A stretch of 64,000 bases of DNA from Halomonas sp. H10-9-1 (GTDB taxonomy: Bacteria; Pseudomonadota; Gammaproteobacteria; Pseudomonadales; Halomonadaceae), in NCBI RefSeq assembly GCF_040147005.1, contig NZ_JAMSHO010000001.1:372001-436000 (forward strand), read 5' to 3'. The notes beneath the pieces are model-generated. The model saw only the letters and a program-made list of their open reading frames with translations, made no database searches and was not told where the DNA came from. The position numbers and the translations under genes are program-made. Of this stretch, positions 8,713 to 20,774 are shown in pieces. Positions within the stretch are counted from its first letter, which is position 1; every line of letters begins with the position of its first letter.

Positions 8713-9042
8713 ATGTCGATTCAACGCTGGGTGTTGTCTCTCTTCCTTATCCTGTTCGCGGTGACCGCACAGGCGCGTGACTACTATGTCGATATCACCA
8801 ATGATACCGGCTATACGATCTACTACCTCTATGTCAGCCCCGGGAAGTCGACCTCCTGGGAGGAGGATGTGCTGGGTGATGAGGTCATGCTCGATGGTGC
8901 CTCGCGTCGGGTCACGCTGACGGGGTACAAGAGCCCTATCTTCGACATCAAGCTGGTCGATTCGGATGGTGACTCCTACACCTTCTGGGATGTCGACGTG
9001 TCGCGTCGCGATCTGGTGGTAACACTCGGCGATCTCGACTGA
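8713..9042 (+). CDS. Small predicted secreted protein, function unknown
   Basis: A 109-residue protein, not assigned to a family. Residues 1-22 form a Sec signal peptide (basic MSIQRW, hydrophobic [10 protein letters not shown], then TAQA before RDYY). The mature part of about 87 residues is acidic and aromatic-rich ([20 protein letters not shown]), suggesting a small beta-sandwich periplasmic domain. Start is the ATG five bases after a strong aaggag; a TTG three bases earlier is too close. It stands alone between the IS21 remnant and maeA. Confidence 0.7.
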   Translation: MSIQRWVLSLFLILFAVTAQARDYYVDITNDTGYTIYYLYVSPGKSTSWEEDVLGDEVMLDGASRRVTLTGYKSPIFDIKLVDSDGDSYTFWDVDVSRRDLVVTLGDLD

Positions 9043-9082
9043 GGCCCAGGTCCGCCACCAGGGATTATCAGCCCGGCATCGA

Positions 9083-9106
9083 GCGCCCCGGCCACGGCCG
9101 GGGCGC
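9083..9106. terminator. GC-rich hairpin between the secreted-protein gene and maeA
   Basis: gcgccccggcc (9083-9093) pairs with ggccggggcgc (9096-9106). The stem is strong but the following T-run is weak (ggtcgtatt), so termination is probable rather than certain. Confidence 0.5.
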
Positions 9107-9190
9107 GGTCGTATTGGGCGTGGTAGAGTACTCCAGAGGGCACCGGCAGAGCGCCCACGGCCCGTTCCCGTCAACCGATCGAGAGCTGAG

Positions 9191-10870
9191 ATGACCACCG
9201 AAGCCAAGCGCCCCCTGTATATTCCCTATGCCGGTCCGCCGCTGCTGGAGATGCCGCTGCTCAACAAGGGCAGCGCCTTCAGTCAGGAGGAGCGCATCGA
9301 GTTCAACCTGATCGGCCTGTTGCCGCAGTGTGTGGAGACCATCGAGGAGCAACTGGAGCGGGCCTACCGCCAATACCGGCAGTGTCAGACCGAGCTCGAC
9401 AAGCATATCTACCTGCGTGCCATCCAGGACGACAACGAGACTCTCTATTATCGACTGGTCTCGGAGCACCTCGAGGAGATGCTGCCGATCATCTATACGC
9501 CCACGGTGGGCAAGGCGTGTCAGGAGTTCTCCAATATCTACCGCAATCACCGCGGCCTGTTCATCAGCTATCCCGATCGTGAGCGCCTGGATGACATCCT
9601 GCGCTCCTCCACCAAGGAGAAGGTCAAGGTGATCGTGGTCACCGACGGTGAGCGCATCCTCGGCCTGGGGGACCAGGGCATCGGGGGCATGGGCATCCCC
9701 ATCGGCAAGCTGGCGCTGTATACCGCCTGTGGCGGCATCAGCCCGGCCTATACCCAGCCGATCATGCTCGACGTGGGCACCAATAACCAGGCGCTGCTCG
9801 ACGACCCTATGTACATGGGCTGGCGCCATCCGCGTATCTCCCAGGAGGAGTACGACGCCTTCATCGACGCGTTTATCGCTGCGGTGAAGCGGCGCTGGCC
9901 GGGGGTGCTGTTGCAGTTCGAGGACTTTGCCCAGGCCAATGCCGTACCGTTGCTGACGCGCTACCGTGATGAGCTGTGCTGCTTCAACGATGATGTCCAG
10001 GGGACCGCCGCGGTGGTGGTAGGCACCCTGATGGCGGCCTGCAAGGCCCGTGGTGAGGGGATCACCCAGCAGCGTGTGGTGTTCGTGGGAGCGGGCTCCG
10101 CCGGTTGCGGCATCGCCGAGCAGGTGGTGGTGGCCATGCAGGCGGAGGGGCTCTCCGAACGGGAGGCTCGCGACCGTATCTACATGGTCGACCGCGAGGG
10201 GCTGGTCACCGACGACCAGGACTGGTTGCGCGATTTCCAGAGCCGCCTGGCCCACGGTGCGGCCCTTACCGAGGGCTGGAGTGGCCAGGACCTGGTCGAG
10301 ACGGTGCGACAGGTCAAGCCGACGGTGCTGATCGGGGTATGCGGGCGGCCGAGCATCTTCACCGAGGAGGTGGTGCGTACCATGCACGCCGGCTGCGAGA
10401 CGCCGGTCATCATGCCACTCTCCAACCCCACCTCCCAGGCTGAGGCGTTGCCCGAGGATGTGATTCGCTGGACCGATGGGGCAGCGCTGGTCGCGACCGG
10501 TAGTCCCTTCGCCCCGGTGGAGTACGAGGGGCGCACCATTCCCATCGCCCAGTGCAACAATGCCTATATCTTCCCGGGAATCGGCCTTGGGGTGATCGCC
10601 GCCGAGGCTCGGCGAGTGACCGACGACATGTTGATGGCCGCCTCTCGAGCGCTGGCGCGCGAGGCGCCTATCGTCAAGGAGGGCAAGGGCGCGCTGCTGC
10701 CACCGCTGAGCACGATTCGCGAGCTCTCCAAGGCGATCGCCTTCGATGTGGCCGGCCAGGCCCAGGGCGAGGGCATGGCGCTGAAGACCAACGGTATCAA
10801 GCTGCGCGAGGCCATCGAGCGCAACAGCTGGACGCCGGAGTATCGGCGCTATCGTCGCCGCTCATTCTGA
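9191..10870 (+). CDS. maeA: NAD-dependent malic enzyme
   Basis: Oxidatively decarboxylates malate to pyruvate with NAD, linking the TCA cycle to gluconeogenic and amino-acid precursors. It has 559 residues, the long MaeA/SfcA class (E. coli 565). Seen motifs are IYTPTVG with catalytic Y102, the [14 protein letters not shown] stretch ending at K173, the metal ligands E244/D245 in QFEDF and D268 in NDDVQGTA, and the nucleotide-binding GAGSAG (300-305). It is monocistronic, ending in a terminator shared with the convergent acnA. Confidence 0.95.
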   Translation: MTTEAKRPLYIPYAGPPLLEMPLLNKGSAFSQEERIEFNLIGLLPQCVETIEEQLERAYRQYRQCQTELDKHIYLRAIQDDNETLYYRLVSEHLEEMLPIIYTPTVGKACQEFSNIYRNHRGLFISYPDRERLDDILRSSTKEKVKVIVVTDGERILGLGDQGIGGMGIPIGKLALYTACGGISPAYTQPIMLDVGTNNQALLDDPMYMGWRHPRISQEEYDAFIDAFIAAVKRRWPGVLLQFEDFAQANAVPLLTRYRDELCCFNDDVQGTAAVVVGTLMAACKARGEGITQQRVVFVGAGSAGCGIAEQVVVAMQAEGLSEREARDRIYMVDREGLVTDDQDWLRDFQSRLAHGAALTEGWSGQDLVETVRQVKPTVLIGVCGRPSIFTEEVVRTMHAGCETPVIMPLSNPTSQAEALPEDVIRWTDGAALVATGSPFAPVEYEGRTIPIAQCNNAYIFPGIGLGVIAAEARRVTDDMLMAASRALAREAPIVKEGKGALLPPLSTIRELSKAIAFDVAGQAQGEGMALKTNGIKLREAIERNSWTPEYRRYRRRSF

Positions 10871-10890
10871 CGCTTCGCCTGGAACGATAT

Positions 10891-10921
10891 AAGGCCCTGC
10901 TGGATAACCCAGCAGGGCCTT
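10891..10921. terminator. Bidirectional terminator between maeA and acnA
   Basis: A 13-bp perfect stem (10891-10903 with 10909-10921) with a 5-base loop lies between two convergent genes. Confidence 0.8.
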
Positions 10922-10964
10922 CTGAGCTTCGTTTCACCTGGTGATGCTCAAGGCTATTTCGGCG

Positions 10965-13736
<2,772 letters not shown>

Positions 13737-13921
13737 CGAACTCCTCCTCGTCCGGAGAGTGAACGAACCTTCCAGGTCGTACCAGTGTACATGGTCATGA
13801 TAGGCAGCCTTTTCAATGGCTGCCCGGCGGGCTCACTTGAAACACCAGGCGTTCGTCGCCATCTCGAGGGGCATGGTCTTCACGTTCTTGATGACGGGCC
13901 GGCGACGCCCGGGGAGCCAGG

Positions 13922-14131
13922 ATGCATGAACAGGAGCTGATCCCGCGGCGGGTGCACTGCCCCTACTGCGATGCCCCCTTCGACCTGCTGCTGGATGTTT
14001 CCCAGGGCAGCCAGTTGACCTGGGAGGATTGCCATGTCTGCTGCGCGCCGATCCAGGTGCGCATCGACGCCGACCCCGGCGATCCCGAGTCGCTGGCCGT
14101 GAGTCTGGGGCGTGACGACGAGGTGCTCTAG
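13922..14131 (+). CDS. CPXCG-motif cysteine-rich small protein
   Basis: A 69-residue protein with a putative zinc ribbon: CPYC at 13-16, and C37, C40 and C41 in CHVCC. It matches the small CPXCG family found next to varied genes in marine gammaproteobacteria; function unknown. A ggggag ribosome-binding site lies five bases before the ATG. It precedes trxB by 74 bases on the same strand. Confidence 0.8.
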   Translation: MHEQELIPRRVHCPYCDAPFDLLLDVSQGSQLTWEDCHVCCAPIQVRIDADPGDPESLAVSLGRDDEVL

Positions 14132-14190
14132 TCGGCCGGCTTCGATGCGCCGCGGCTGCTACAATGGCGCCACCTTTATGAACGCTATAG

Positions 14191-15156
<966 letters not shown>

Positions 15157-15200
15157 CCCTCCCATCCGGAAAAGCGCCGAGTGTCAACGTCACTGAGGTG

Positions 15201-15390
15201 AGCGGCGCCGGGGACAGTCCGTAGAGGAGGTCCTACGCCAGGGGTGAGGAGCACTGCTCCGAACGGGCTGGCCATGGATGGCCAGCACCGGTCCTGCAAG
15301 CGTAGCAGGACGCGAGAGCGAAGCAGGGCGTCGGTAGCGCCCAGGGAGGGGTTCACAGCGCCTCCTCGGAGGAGTGTCGCCGGGTAAGCC
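15201..15390. repeat. Palindromic intergenic repeat, copy 1 (expanded)
   Basis: The 305-base gap between trxB and slyX holds a structured repeat also found at 39261-39316/40730-40783 and 55169-55284. Shared parts are a cgccgggg-type outer arm, gtagaggaggtcct, a ccatggatgg mini-hairpin, ggtagcg, ttcacagcgcctcctc, and a closing cgccgggttagcc-like arm. This copy carries about 85 extra bases (15241-15325) in the middle, with further hairpins such as ctggcca/tggccag and gtcctgc/gcaggac. No coding potential is apparent. Confidence 0.8.
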
Positions 15391-15421
15391 GCGGTTCAGT
15401 TCCGCGCAGGCCAGGCGGATA

Positions 15422-15450
15422 GTTGGGCCTGATTGATGATCAGGCCCAAC
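15422..15450. terminator. Hairpin downstream of slyX
   Basis: gttgggcctgat (15422-15433) pairs perfectly with 15439-15450 across a 5-base loop. It lies just beyond the slyX stop on the minus strand and could also stop read-through from the trxB side. Confidence 0.6.
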
Positions 15451-15461
15451 TCCACAGAGTG

Positions 15462-15707
15462 TCAGTAATGGGGCGGCAGCTCGTCCTCGGGGCGAGGTTG
15501 CGCCGCGTCACCCTCCTGCAGCGCCCGCTGCTGCTCGCGGATCTTCTGCTGCATCAGTGCATTGATGCGCTCCAGCCTGGTCAGGCGCGTCTCCTGGGCG
15601 GCGACGGCCTGGTCCAGGGTGTCCAGCCAGTGCTCCTGATAGGCGATACGGCTCTCCAGCGCCTCCAGGCGCTCGTTCAGGGCGTCGGACGCCTGTATTG
15701 TGCTCAT
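15462..15707 (-). CDS. slyX: SlyX family protein
   Basis: A small cytoplasmic coiled-coil protein of the SlyX family; function unknown. With the ATG at 15707 ([19 protein letters not shown]) it has 81 residues. Heptad-like leucines and glutamates run from about residue 10 to 60, followed by a proline-rich tail ending ELPPHY that is typical of the family. A GTG at 15740 would add 11 residues, but the ATG has a better aggat ribosome site. It is divergent from the cold-shock-domain gene. Confidence 0.88.
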   Translation of the reverse strand: MSTIQASDALNERLEALESRIAYQEHWLDTLDQAVAAQETRLTRLERINALMQQKIREQQRALQEGDAAQPRPEDELPPHY

Positions 15708-15801
15708 GCTAGAATCCTGTTGCTGCGCGTCACCGTTCACCGTGGCGCCTTCCCGTGGTTGTCAATATCGTTCATTACCAACAAGAGAGTCATTCGAGTC
15801 C

Positions 15802-16272
15802 ATGAATCGCAAGGTCATGTTTCGCTGTAGTCTGGTCAGCCTGTTGCTCGCCGCTCCGGCACCGTTGCTGATCGCCCTGTTTATCCACCTGGCCGGCGGC
15901 GTTCTGTCGGAGGCGCTGTTCGAGAGCCTGCAGGTCGGCGGTACCGCCGTGCTCTATGCCGCCGTCGCTCTGGCGGTGTTTCTGCTGCTGTTGCTGGCTA
16001 CCCTGTCGGTCGGCGCCTTCGCCCCCCGGCGGGGCGGTAAGGTCGAGGCGGTGGTCGAGGATGACGACCGTGAGCTCGGCGAGGTGAAGTGGTTCAACGT
16101 CAATAAGGGGTACGGCTTCATCACCCGTGACAGCGGTGAGGATGTCTTCGTCCACTTCCGCGCCATCCGTGGCCGCGGCCACCGTACCCTGGCCGAGGGC
16201 CAGAAGGTACGTTATCACGTCGTGGCCAACGATAAGGGGCTGCAGGCCGATGACGTTACCGTGATTACCTAG
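15802..16272 (+). CDS. Membrane-anchored cold-shock-domain protein
   Basis: A 156-residue protein with an unusual layout. Two hydrophobic segments (about 10-32 and 46-72) are followed by a short acidic linker and a complete C-terminal cold-shock domain (about 92-156). The domain keeps both nucleic-acid-binding motifs, RNP1 KGYGFIT (102-108) and RNP2 DVFVHF (114-119), plus GEVKWFN at its start. The likely topology puts the OB-fold in the cytoplasm near the membrane, where it could bind RNA or single-stranded DNA. A specific role is unknown. It ends in a strong bidirectional terminator. Confidence 0.85.
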   Translation: MNRKVMFRCSLVSLLLAAPAPLLIALFIHLAGGVLSEALFESLQVGGTAVLYAAVALAVFLLLLLATLSVGAFAPRRGGKVEAVVEDDDRELGEVKWFNVNKGYGFITRDSGEDVFVHFRAIRGRGHRTLAEGQKVRYHVVANDKGLQADDVTVIT

Positions 16273-16341
16273 CCGCGCGGCCACGCCGGCGGCGCTCTGT
16301 CCGTCGGCGTGGTCCGCATCACGCCGGCCCTTTTGCCCGAT

Positions 16342-16378
16342 ACGACATCGCCCCGCCTGTGCGGGGCGATGTCGTTTG
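16342..16378. terminator. Bidirectional terminator between the cold-shock gene and the dap operon
   Basis: A perfect 15-bp stem (16342-16356 with 16361-16375) closes a ctgt loop and lies between two convergent transcription units, a few bases from the stop of the 133-residue gene. Confidence 0.85.
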
Positions 16379-16381
16379 CGG

Positions 16382-16783
16382 TTACTGGCCGGAGTCGGGC
16401 CAGTGGATCTCCTCCGCGTGGCCGTCGGGGAGCACTCGCAGGAAGCGGTCCGGCTCGTCGCCGGGCTGCCAGCCGCCCAGCGAGCAGCGCACCTCGCCAC
16501 CCAGGTGCCTGGCGGCGGCGCGGGCGCAGGCCGCGTCGTCAGGCCAGGGAGTCTCTGCGCTGTCGAACCACAGGCTGGCGAAGCCGTCGGCGGCGCGCTC
16601 CACCAGCAGCACCGGGATCGCATGCTCCCCCAGGTGGCCGCGAGTACGCCACTTGCCCTTGCCCGCGGGGGTCAGGGGCTCGGCGCCGATGGCCGCCTTC
16701 AGCCACTCGTTCAGTGACTCCATGGGGGCCCTGGAGAGATAGATCTCGATATCGGGGTAGCGGGGTTCGCTGTCAGCTGTCAT
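16382..16783 (-). CDS. Conserved-looking hypothetical protein, last gene of the dap operon
   Basis: A 133-residue soluble protein that I do not recognise. It is rich in Trp (KWRTRGHL, SLWFDSAETPW, GGWQPGD, EIHWPDSGQ) and acidic residues, with no signal peptide or membrane segment. It follows dapE by seven bases on the same strand and ends against a terminator. It is therefore the last gene of the dapC-yffB-dapD-dapE transcript. Position suggests a role near lysine or cell-wall precursor synthesis, but that is only context. Confidence 0.75.
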   Translation of the reverse strand: MTADSEPRYPDIEIYLSRAPMESLNEWLKAAIGAEPLTPAGKGKWRTRGHLGEHAIPVLLVERAADGFASLWFDSAETPWPDDAACARAAARHLGGEVRCSLGGWQPGDEPDRFLRVLPDGHAEEIHWPDSGQ

Positions 16784-16790
16784 GGAAGCC

Positions 16791-17963
16791 TCAGGGTCGG
16801 GCGCTGCCGTTGATGAACAGGTGCTTCATGACCGCCTCGTAGATGCGGCTCAGCTCGTCCAGGTCGGCGGCGCGTATCCGCTCGTTGACCTGGTGGATGG
16901 TGGCGTTGAGGGGGCCGAGCTCCACCACCTGGCTGCCCAGGGTGGCGATAAAGCGCCCATCGGAGGTGCCGCCGCTGGTGGAGAGCTCCGGCGTCTGGCC
17001 GGTGACCTCCTCGACCCCGCGCACCGCCGCCTCCACGAGTTCACCCTCGGCGGTGAGAAAGGGCTCGCCGTTGAGGGTCCAGTCCAGCTCATAGTCGAGG
17101 CCGTGGGCATCGAGGATCGCCTCGGTGCGCGCCCGGAGTTCCTCGTGGGTCACCTCGGTGGAGAAGCGGAAGTTGAACACTACCTCCACCTCGCCGGGGA
17201 TGACGTTGGTGGCGCCGGTGCCCGAGCGGAAGTTGGAGACCTGGAAGCTGGTAGCGGGGAAGAAGTCGTTGCCGGCGTCCCAGTGCTCCCGGGTCAGCGC
17301 ATCCAGCGCGGGCAGCGCCTGGTGGATGGGGTTGCGCGCCAGGTGGGGATAGGCCACGTGGCCCTGCACGCCCTTGACATGCAGCACGCCGCCCAGCGAG
17401 CCGCGGCGCCCGTTCTTGATCACGTCGCCCAGCCGGGAAGTGGAGGAGGGCTCGCCGACGATACAGTAGTCGAGGCGCTCATGGCGCTCGCGCAGGTGTT
17501 CCACCACGGCGCGGGTGCCGTCCATCGCGGGCCCCTCCTCATCGGAGGTGATCAGGAACCCCAGGCGGCCGTGGTGGTCGGGATGGTCTGCCACGAAGCG
17601 CTCCACCGCGGTGATCATCGCCGCCAGGCTGCCCTTCATGTCGGCGGCGCCACGCCCCCGGAGCATGCCGTCGTCGTCGATGCAGGGCTCGAAGGGCGGG
17701 AACTCCCAGCGGGTATGGGGACCGCTGGGTACCACGTCGGTATGTCCGGCGAAGGCCAGCAGCGGGCCGTGGTGGCCGCGGGTGGCCCAGAAGTTCTCGA
17801 CGTCGCCGAAGGGCAAGCGTTCGATATGGAAACCGAGCGCCGCGAGGCGCTCGATCATCAACTCCTGACACTCCAGGTCGTCCGGCGTCACCGAGGGGCG
17901 CGCCAGCAGCTCGAAAGCGAGCCGCAGGGTAGGCGAGAGACCGGCGCGATCAGTTGTGGGCAT
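16791..17963 (-). CDS. dapE: Succinyl-diaminopimelate desuccinylase
   Basis: Hydrolyses N-succinyl-L,L-diaminopimelate to L,L-diaminopimelate, the precursor of lysine and peptidoglycan crosslinks. This dizinc M20-family enzyme has 390 residues. Metal and catalytic residues seen are H74 and D76 in [10 protein letters not shown]108 in GAADMKGS, and the EE pair at 142-143 in DEEGPAMDG. The dimerisation and substrate motif SGGTSDGRF and the late histidine in ATIHQVNER are present. Its start overlaps the end of dapD by 14 bases, indicating coupling. Confidence 0.95.
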   Translation of the reverse strand: MPTTDRAGLSPTLRLAFELLARPSVTPDDLECQELMIERLAALGFHIERLPFGDVENFWATRGHHGPLLAFAGHTDVVPSGPHTRWEFPPFEPCIDDDGMLRGRGAADMKGSLAAMITAVERFVADHPDHHGRLGFLITSDEEGPAMDGTRAVVEHLRERHERLDYCIVGEPSSTSRLGDVIKNGRRGSLGGVLHVKGVQGHVAYPHLARNPIHQALPALDALTREHWDAGNDFFPATSFQVSNFRSGTGATNVIPGEVEVVFNFRFSTEVTHEELRARTEAILDAHGLDYELDWTLNGEPFLTAEGELVEAAVRGVEEVTGQTPELSTSGGTSDGRFIATLGSQVVELGPLNATIHQVNERIRAADLDELSRIYEAVMKHLFINGSARP

Positions 17964-18975
17964 GCAGCGCCTCGTTGAGCGCGATGGCGCTCTTGTTGGT
18001 CAGGCACTCGATGCGGCCGTTCCGGGAGTTGCGGCGCAGCAGCAGGTCGTCCTGGTTGGCGAGTTCGCGGGCGGCCACGGTCTTGACCTCCTGGCCCTGG
18101 TCGTCGAGCAGGGTGACCTTGGCGCCGGCGGTGATATAGAGGCCCGCCTCCACGGTGCAGCGGTCGCCCAGCGGGATGCCGATACCGGCGTTGGCGCCGA
18201 TCAGGCAGCCTTCGCCGACCTTGATCACGATGTTGCCGCCGCCGGAGAGGGTGCCCATGGTGGAGCAGCCGCCGCCGAGGTCCGAGCCCTTGCCCACCAT
18301 CACGCCGGCGGAGATGCGGCCCTCGATCATGCCGGGGCCCTCGGTTCCTGCATTGAAGTTGACGAAGCCCTCATGCATCACGGTGGTGCCTTCGCCCAGA
18401 TAGGCGCCCAGACGCACTCGGGCGGTATCGCCGATACGCACGCCGGCGGGCACCACGTAGTCGGTCATCTTGGGGAACTTGTCGACGCAATCCACCGAGA
18501 GCGGGCGGCCCTCGAGGCGAGCCTTGAGGCGGCGAGCGGGCAGCTCCTGGACGTCGATGGCGCCTTCACTGGTCCAGGCGATATTGCGCAGCAGGCCGAA
18601 CATGCCGGTGAGGTCGAGGCCGTGGGGCTTGACCAGGCGGTGGGAGAGCAGGTGCAGCTTGAGATAGACCTCCGGGGCGCTCTGGGGAGGCAGGTCCTCG
18701 GCGATGAACATCGCCAACAGCGGACGTGTCGCGCCGGCGAAGGCCTCGGCCAGTTCCGCCTGCTCGGGGTGGCCGGCGGCCTTCAGCGCGCCGGCCAATT
18801 CGGCGCACTGCTCGGGCAGGAAGCTCACCGCGGCGTTGCCCGCCGGCACGTCCAGTACCCGCTTGACCGCCTCGATGAGGCCTTCGTCGGGGTTCAACAG
18901 CGGCGCCGGGTAGTAGATCTCCAGCCAGTCGCCCTGGGTGTTCTGGGTGCCGGTTCCGAGTGCAAAGCTCAGCAT
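17950..18975 (-). CDS. dapD: 2,3,4,5-tetrahydropyridine-2,6-dicarboxylate N-succinyltransferase
   Basis: Transfers succinyl from succinyl-CoA to tetrahydrodipicolinate, committing the pathway to the succinylase branch. It has 341 residues, the longer DapD type known from Pseudomonas (E. coli 274). An N-terminal alpha/beta region precedes a left-handed beta-helix of hexapeptide repeats ([20 protein letters not shown], then [18 protein letters not shown] and [16 protein letters not shown]). It lies 45 bases after yffB in the same direction. Confidence 0.94.
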   Translation of the reverse strand: MLSFALGTGTQNTQGDWLEIYYPAPLLNPDEGLIEAVKRVLDVPAGNAAVSFLPEQCAELAGALKAAGHPEQAELAEAFAGATRPLLAMFIAEDLPPQSAPEVYLKLHLLSHRLVKPHGLDLTGMFGLLRNIAWTSEGAIDVQELPARRLKARLEGRPLSVDCVDKFPKMTDYVVPAGVRIGDTARVRLGAYLGEGTTVMHEGFVNFNAGTEGPGMIEGRISAGVMVGKGSDLGGGCSTMGTLSGGGNIVIKVGEGCLIGANAGIGIPLGDRCTVEAGLYITAGAKVTLLDDQGQEVKTVAARELANQDDLLLRRNSRNGRIECLTNKSAIALNEALHAHN

Positions 18976-19020
18976 ATCGAGAATCCTTGTAGAGTCGAGT
19001 CGTGTGTTCAGAGGGGGCGC

Positions 19021-19365
19021 TTAGCCCTGAAGGTCGTCGTAGTCGCCGTCGCGATAGCCCACGCGGATATCATCGCCGGTATCCAGCAGGGGGCGCTTGA
19101 GCAGGGTGGGGTGGGCGAGCAGCAGCTCGCGGGCGCTGTTGGCATCCACCTCCCGCTTCTCCTCGTCGGACAGGTTGCGCCAGGTGGTGCTGCGCTTGTT
19201 GAGTGCCGTCAGCACCGGCACCCTGTCGAGGATATGCTCGAGCAGCGGCGCGGAGAGGCCATCCTCGCGCAGGTCATGGAACTGGTAGGGAACGCCGGAG
19301 CCATCCATCGCCTTGCGGGCGCGGCGACAGGTGTCGCAGTTCTTGATGCCATACAGGGTGAACAT
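19021..19365 (-). CDS. yffB: ArsC/Spx-family reductase-like protein YffB
   Basis: A 114-residue thioredoxin-fold protein of the ArsC/Spx superfamily. It has the N-terminal CxxC pair C10 and C13 (KNCDTCRRARK), the FHDLR strand, and the NKRSTTWRNLSD helix typical of YffB. Arsenate reduction is not established for this subgroup. Between dapC and dapD it is a common operon partner. Start: the ATG at 19365 shares one base with the dapC stop (TGATG on the minus strand). A GTG one codon upstream is possible. Confidence 0.9.
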   Translation of the reverse strand: MFTLYGIKNCDTCRRARKAMDGSGVPYQFHDLREDGLSAPLLEHILDRVPVLTALNKRSTTWRNLSDEEKREVDANSARELLLAHPTLLKRPLLDTGDDIRVGYRDGDYDDLQG

Positions 19366-20645
19366 CACAGCCTCCTCTCGATGAAGTCGCGGATGCGGCG
19401 TGCCGCCTCGGCAGTGGCCTGGGCCTCGGCCACCAGCGCCAGGCGCACCCGGCCGCGGCCGGGGTTGGTGGCGCGCGAGCCGTCGCGGCCCGTCCCGTCG
19501 TCGGTAGCGGGGCGACCCACCCTGTCGTCGCTGGCGGGACGACCCATCCTGTCGTCGGTAGCGGGACGACCCATATAGCTGCCGGGCAGCACGCTTACGT
19601 TGGCATGGCGCAGCAGTTCCCGGGAGAAGCCCTCATCGTCGCCGCCGGGCACCGCCGGCCACAGGTAGAAGCTCGCGACGGGGACAGGAAACTCCATCAC
19701 CGGACCGAGGATCTCGGTCACCGTGGCGAACTTCTCGCGATAGGCGTCGCGGTTGGCGCGTACATGGGCCTCGTCGTTCCAGGCGGCAACCGAGGCGTGC
19801 TGCACCGGCAGGGCCATGGCGCAGCCGTGATAGGTGCGGTAGCGCCGGAAGGGGGCGATCAGCGCGGCGTCGCCGGCCACGAAGCCCGAGCGCAGCCCCG
19901 GCAGGTTGGAGCGCTTGGAGAGCGAATGGAAGACCAGGCAGCGGCGGTAATCGTGGCGGCCCAGGCGTGCGCAGGCCTCGAGCAGCCCCGGCGGCGGGGC
20001 GGCCTCGTCGAGGTAGAGCTCCGAGTAGCATTCGTCCGAGGCGATGATGAAGTCATGCTCGTCGGCGAGCTCGAGCAGCCGCGTGAACTCCGCGAAGGGC
20101 GTCACCGCACCGGTGGGGTTGCCCGGCGAGCACAGGAAGACGATCTGCACCTGGCGCCAGGTGTCGGCGGACACGGCGTCGAGGTCGGGGCGAAAGCCGT
20201 TTTCGGCGCGGCAGTCGAGATAGAGCGGCTCGCCGCCGGCGAGCAGGGTCGCCCCTTCGTAGATCTGGTAGAAGGGGTTGGGCATGGCCACCCTGGCCGG
20301 GCGCGTGCGGTCCAGTGCCGCCTGGACGAAGGCGAAGATCGCCTCGCGGGTGCCGTTGACCGGCAGCACCTGGGTCTCGGGGTCGAGGCCCGTGAGGCCG
20401 AAGCGCCGCGTGGCCCAGCCGGCGATCGCCTCGCGCAGCACCGGGAGCCCGGCGGTGGCCGGGTAGCGGGCGAAGTCGGCCTGGTGGGCGTGCAGCGCCT
20501 CGAGGGCCGCGGCGAAGGGGGCGTGCTGGGGCTCGCCGATGGTCAGCGGGATGTGCGTGAGCCCCGCGGGGGGCGTCACGTCGGCCCTGAGGGCGGCGAG
20601 CCGCTCGAAGGGGTAGGGCTTGAGGGCGTCGAGATCGGGGTTCAT
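19365..20645 (-). CDS. dapC: Succinyldiaminopimelate transaminase
   Basis: This PLP aminotransferase converts N-succinyl-2-amino-6-ketopimelate to N-succinyl-diaminopimelate using glutamate. It has 426 residues, about 25-30 more than usual. The PLP lysine is K244 in SLSKRSNLPGLRSGF; CSPGNPTGA (172-180) and ASDECYSELY (202-211) are intact. Between the conserved SVLPGSYMGR and ATNPGRGRVRLALV there is a three-fold 9-residue repeat of the form GRPATDDRM (about 359-385), matching a 27-bp DNA tandem repeat. First gene of the dap operon, behind a good promoter. Confidence 0.93.
   Translation of the reverse strand: MNPDLDALKPYPFERLAALRADVTPPAGLTHIPLTIGEPQHAPFAAALEALHAHQADFARYPATAGLPVLREAIAGWATRRFGLTGLDPETQVLPVNGTREAIFAFVQAALDRTRPARVAMPNPFYQIYEGATLLAGGEPLYLDCRAENGFRPDLDAVSADTWRQVQIVFLCSPGNPTGAVTPFAEFTRLLELADEHDFIIASDECYSELYLDEAAPPPGLLEACARLGRHDYRRCLVFHSLSKRSNLPGLRSGFVAGDAALIAPFRRYRTYHGCAMALPVQHASVAAWNDEAHVRANRDAYREKFATVTEILGPVMEFPVPVASFYLWPAVPGGDDEGFSRELLRHANVSVLPGSYMGRPATDDRMGRPASDDRVGRPATDDGTGRDGSRATNPGRGRVRLALVAEAQATAEAARRIRDFIERRL
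19497..19577. repeat. Three tandem 27-bp units inside dapC
   Basis: Units 19497-19523, 19524-19550 and 19551-19577 each begin gtcgtcg and contain the gcggg(g/a)cgaccca core, differing at only a few bases. The 27-bp period keeps the dapC frame, adding 9 residues per unit. Confidence 0.9.
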
Positions 20646-20720
20646 GGGCGTCCAGGCGCGCCTCGTTGGCCGTGGCCTCGGGCGTCGTCGTTGTGATGGA
20701 TCGTGGTCGGAAGGGGCTTG

Positions 20721-20749
20721 ATTATAGGGAAGGCCGCAGAAGGCCTCAA
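20721..20749 (-). promoter_or_regulatory. Sigma70 promoter for the dap operon
   Basis: Read on the minus strand: TTGAGG (complement of 20744-20749), a 17-base spacer, and a perfect TATAAT (complement of 20721-20726), about 75 bases before the dapC start. Confidence 0.72.
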
Positions 20750-20774
20750 ACGCGAGGCTGTTGCCGTCTCGTGC

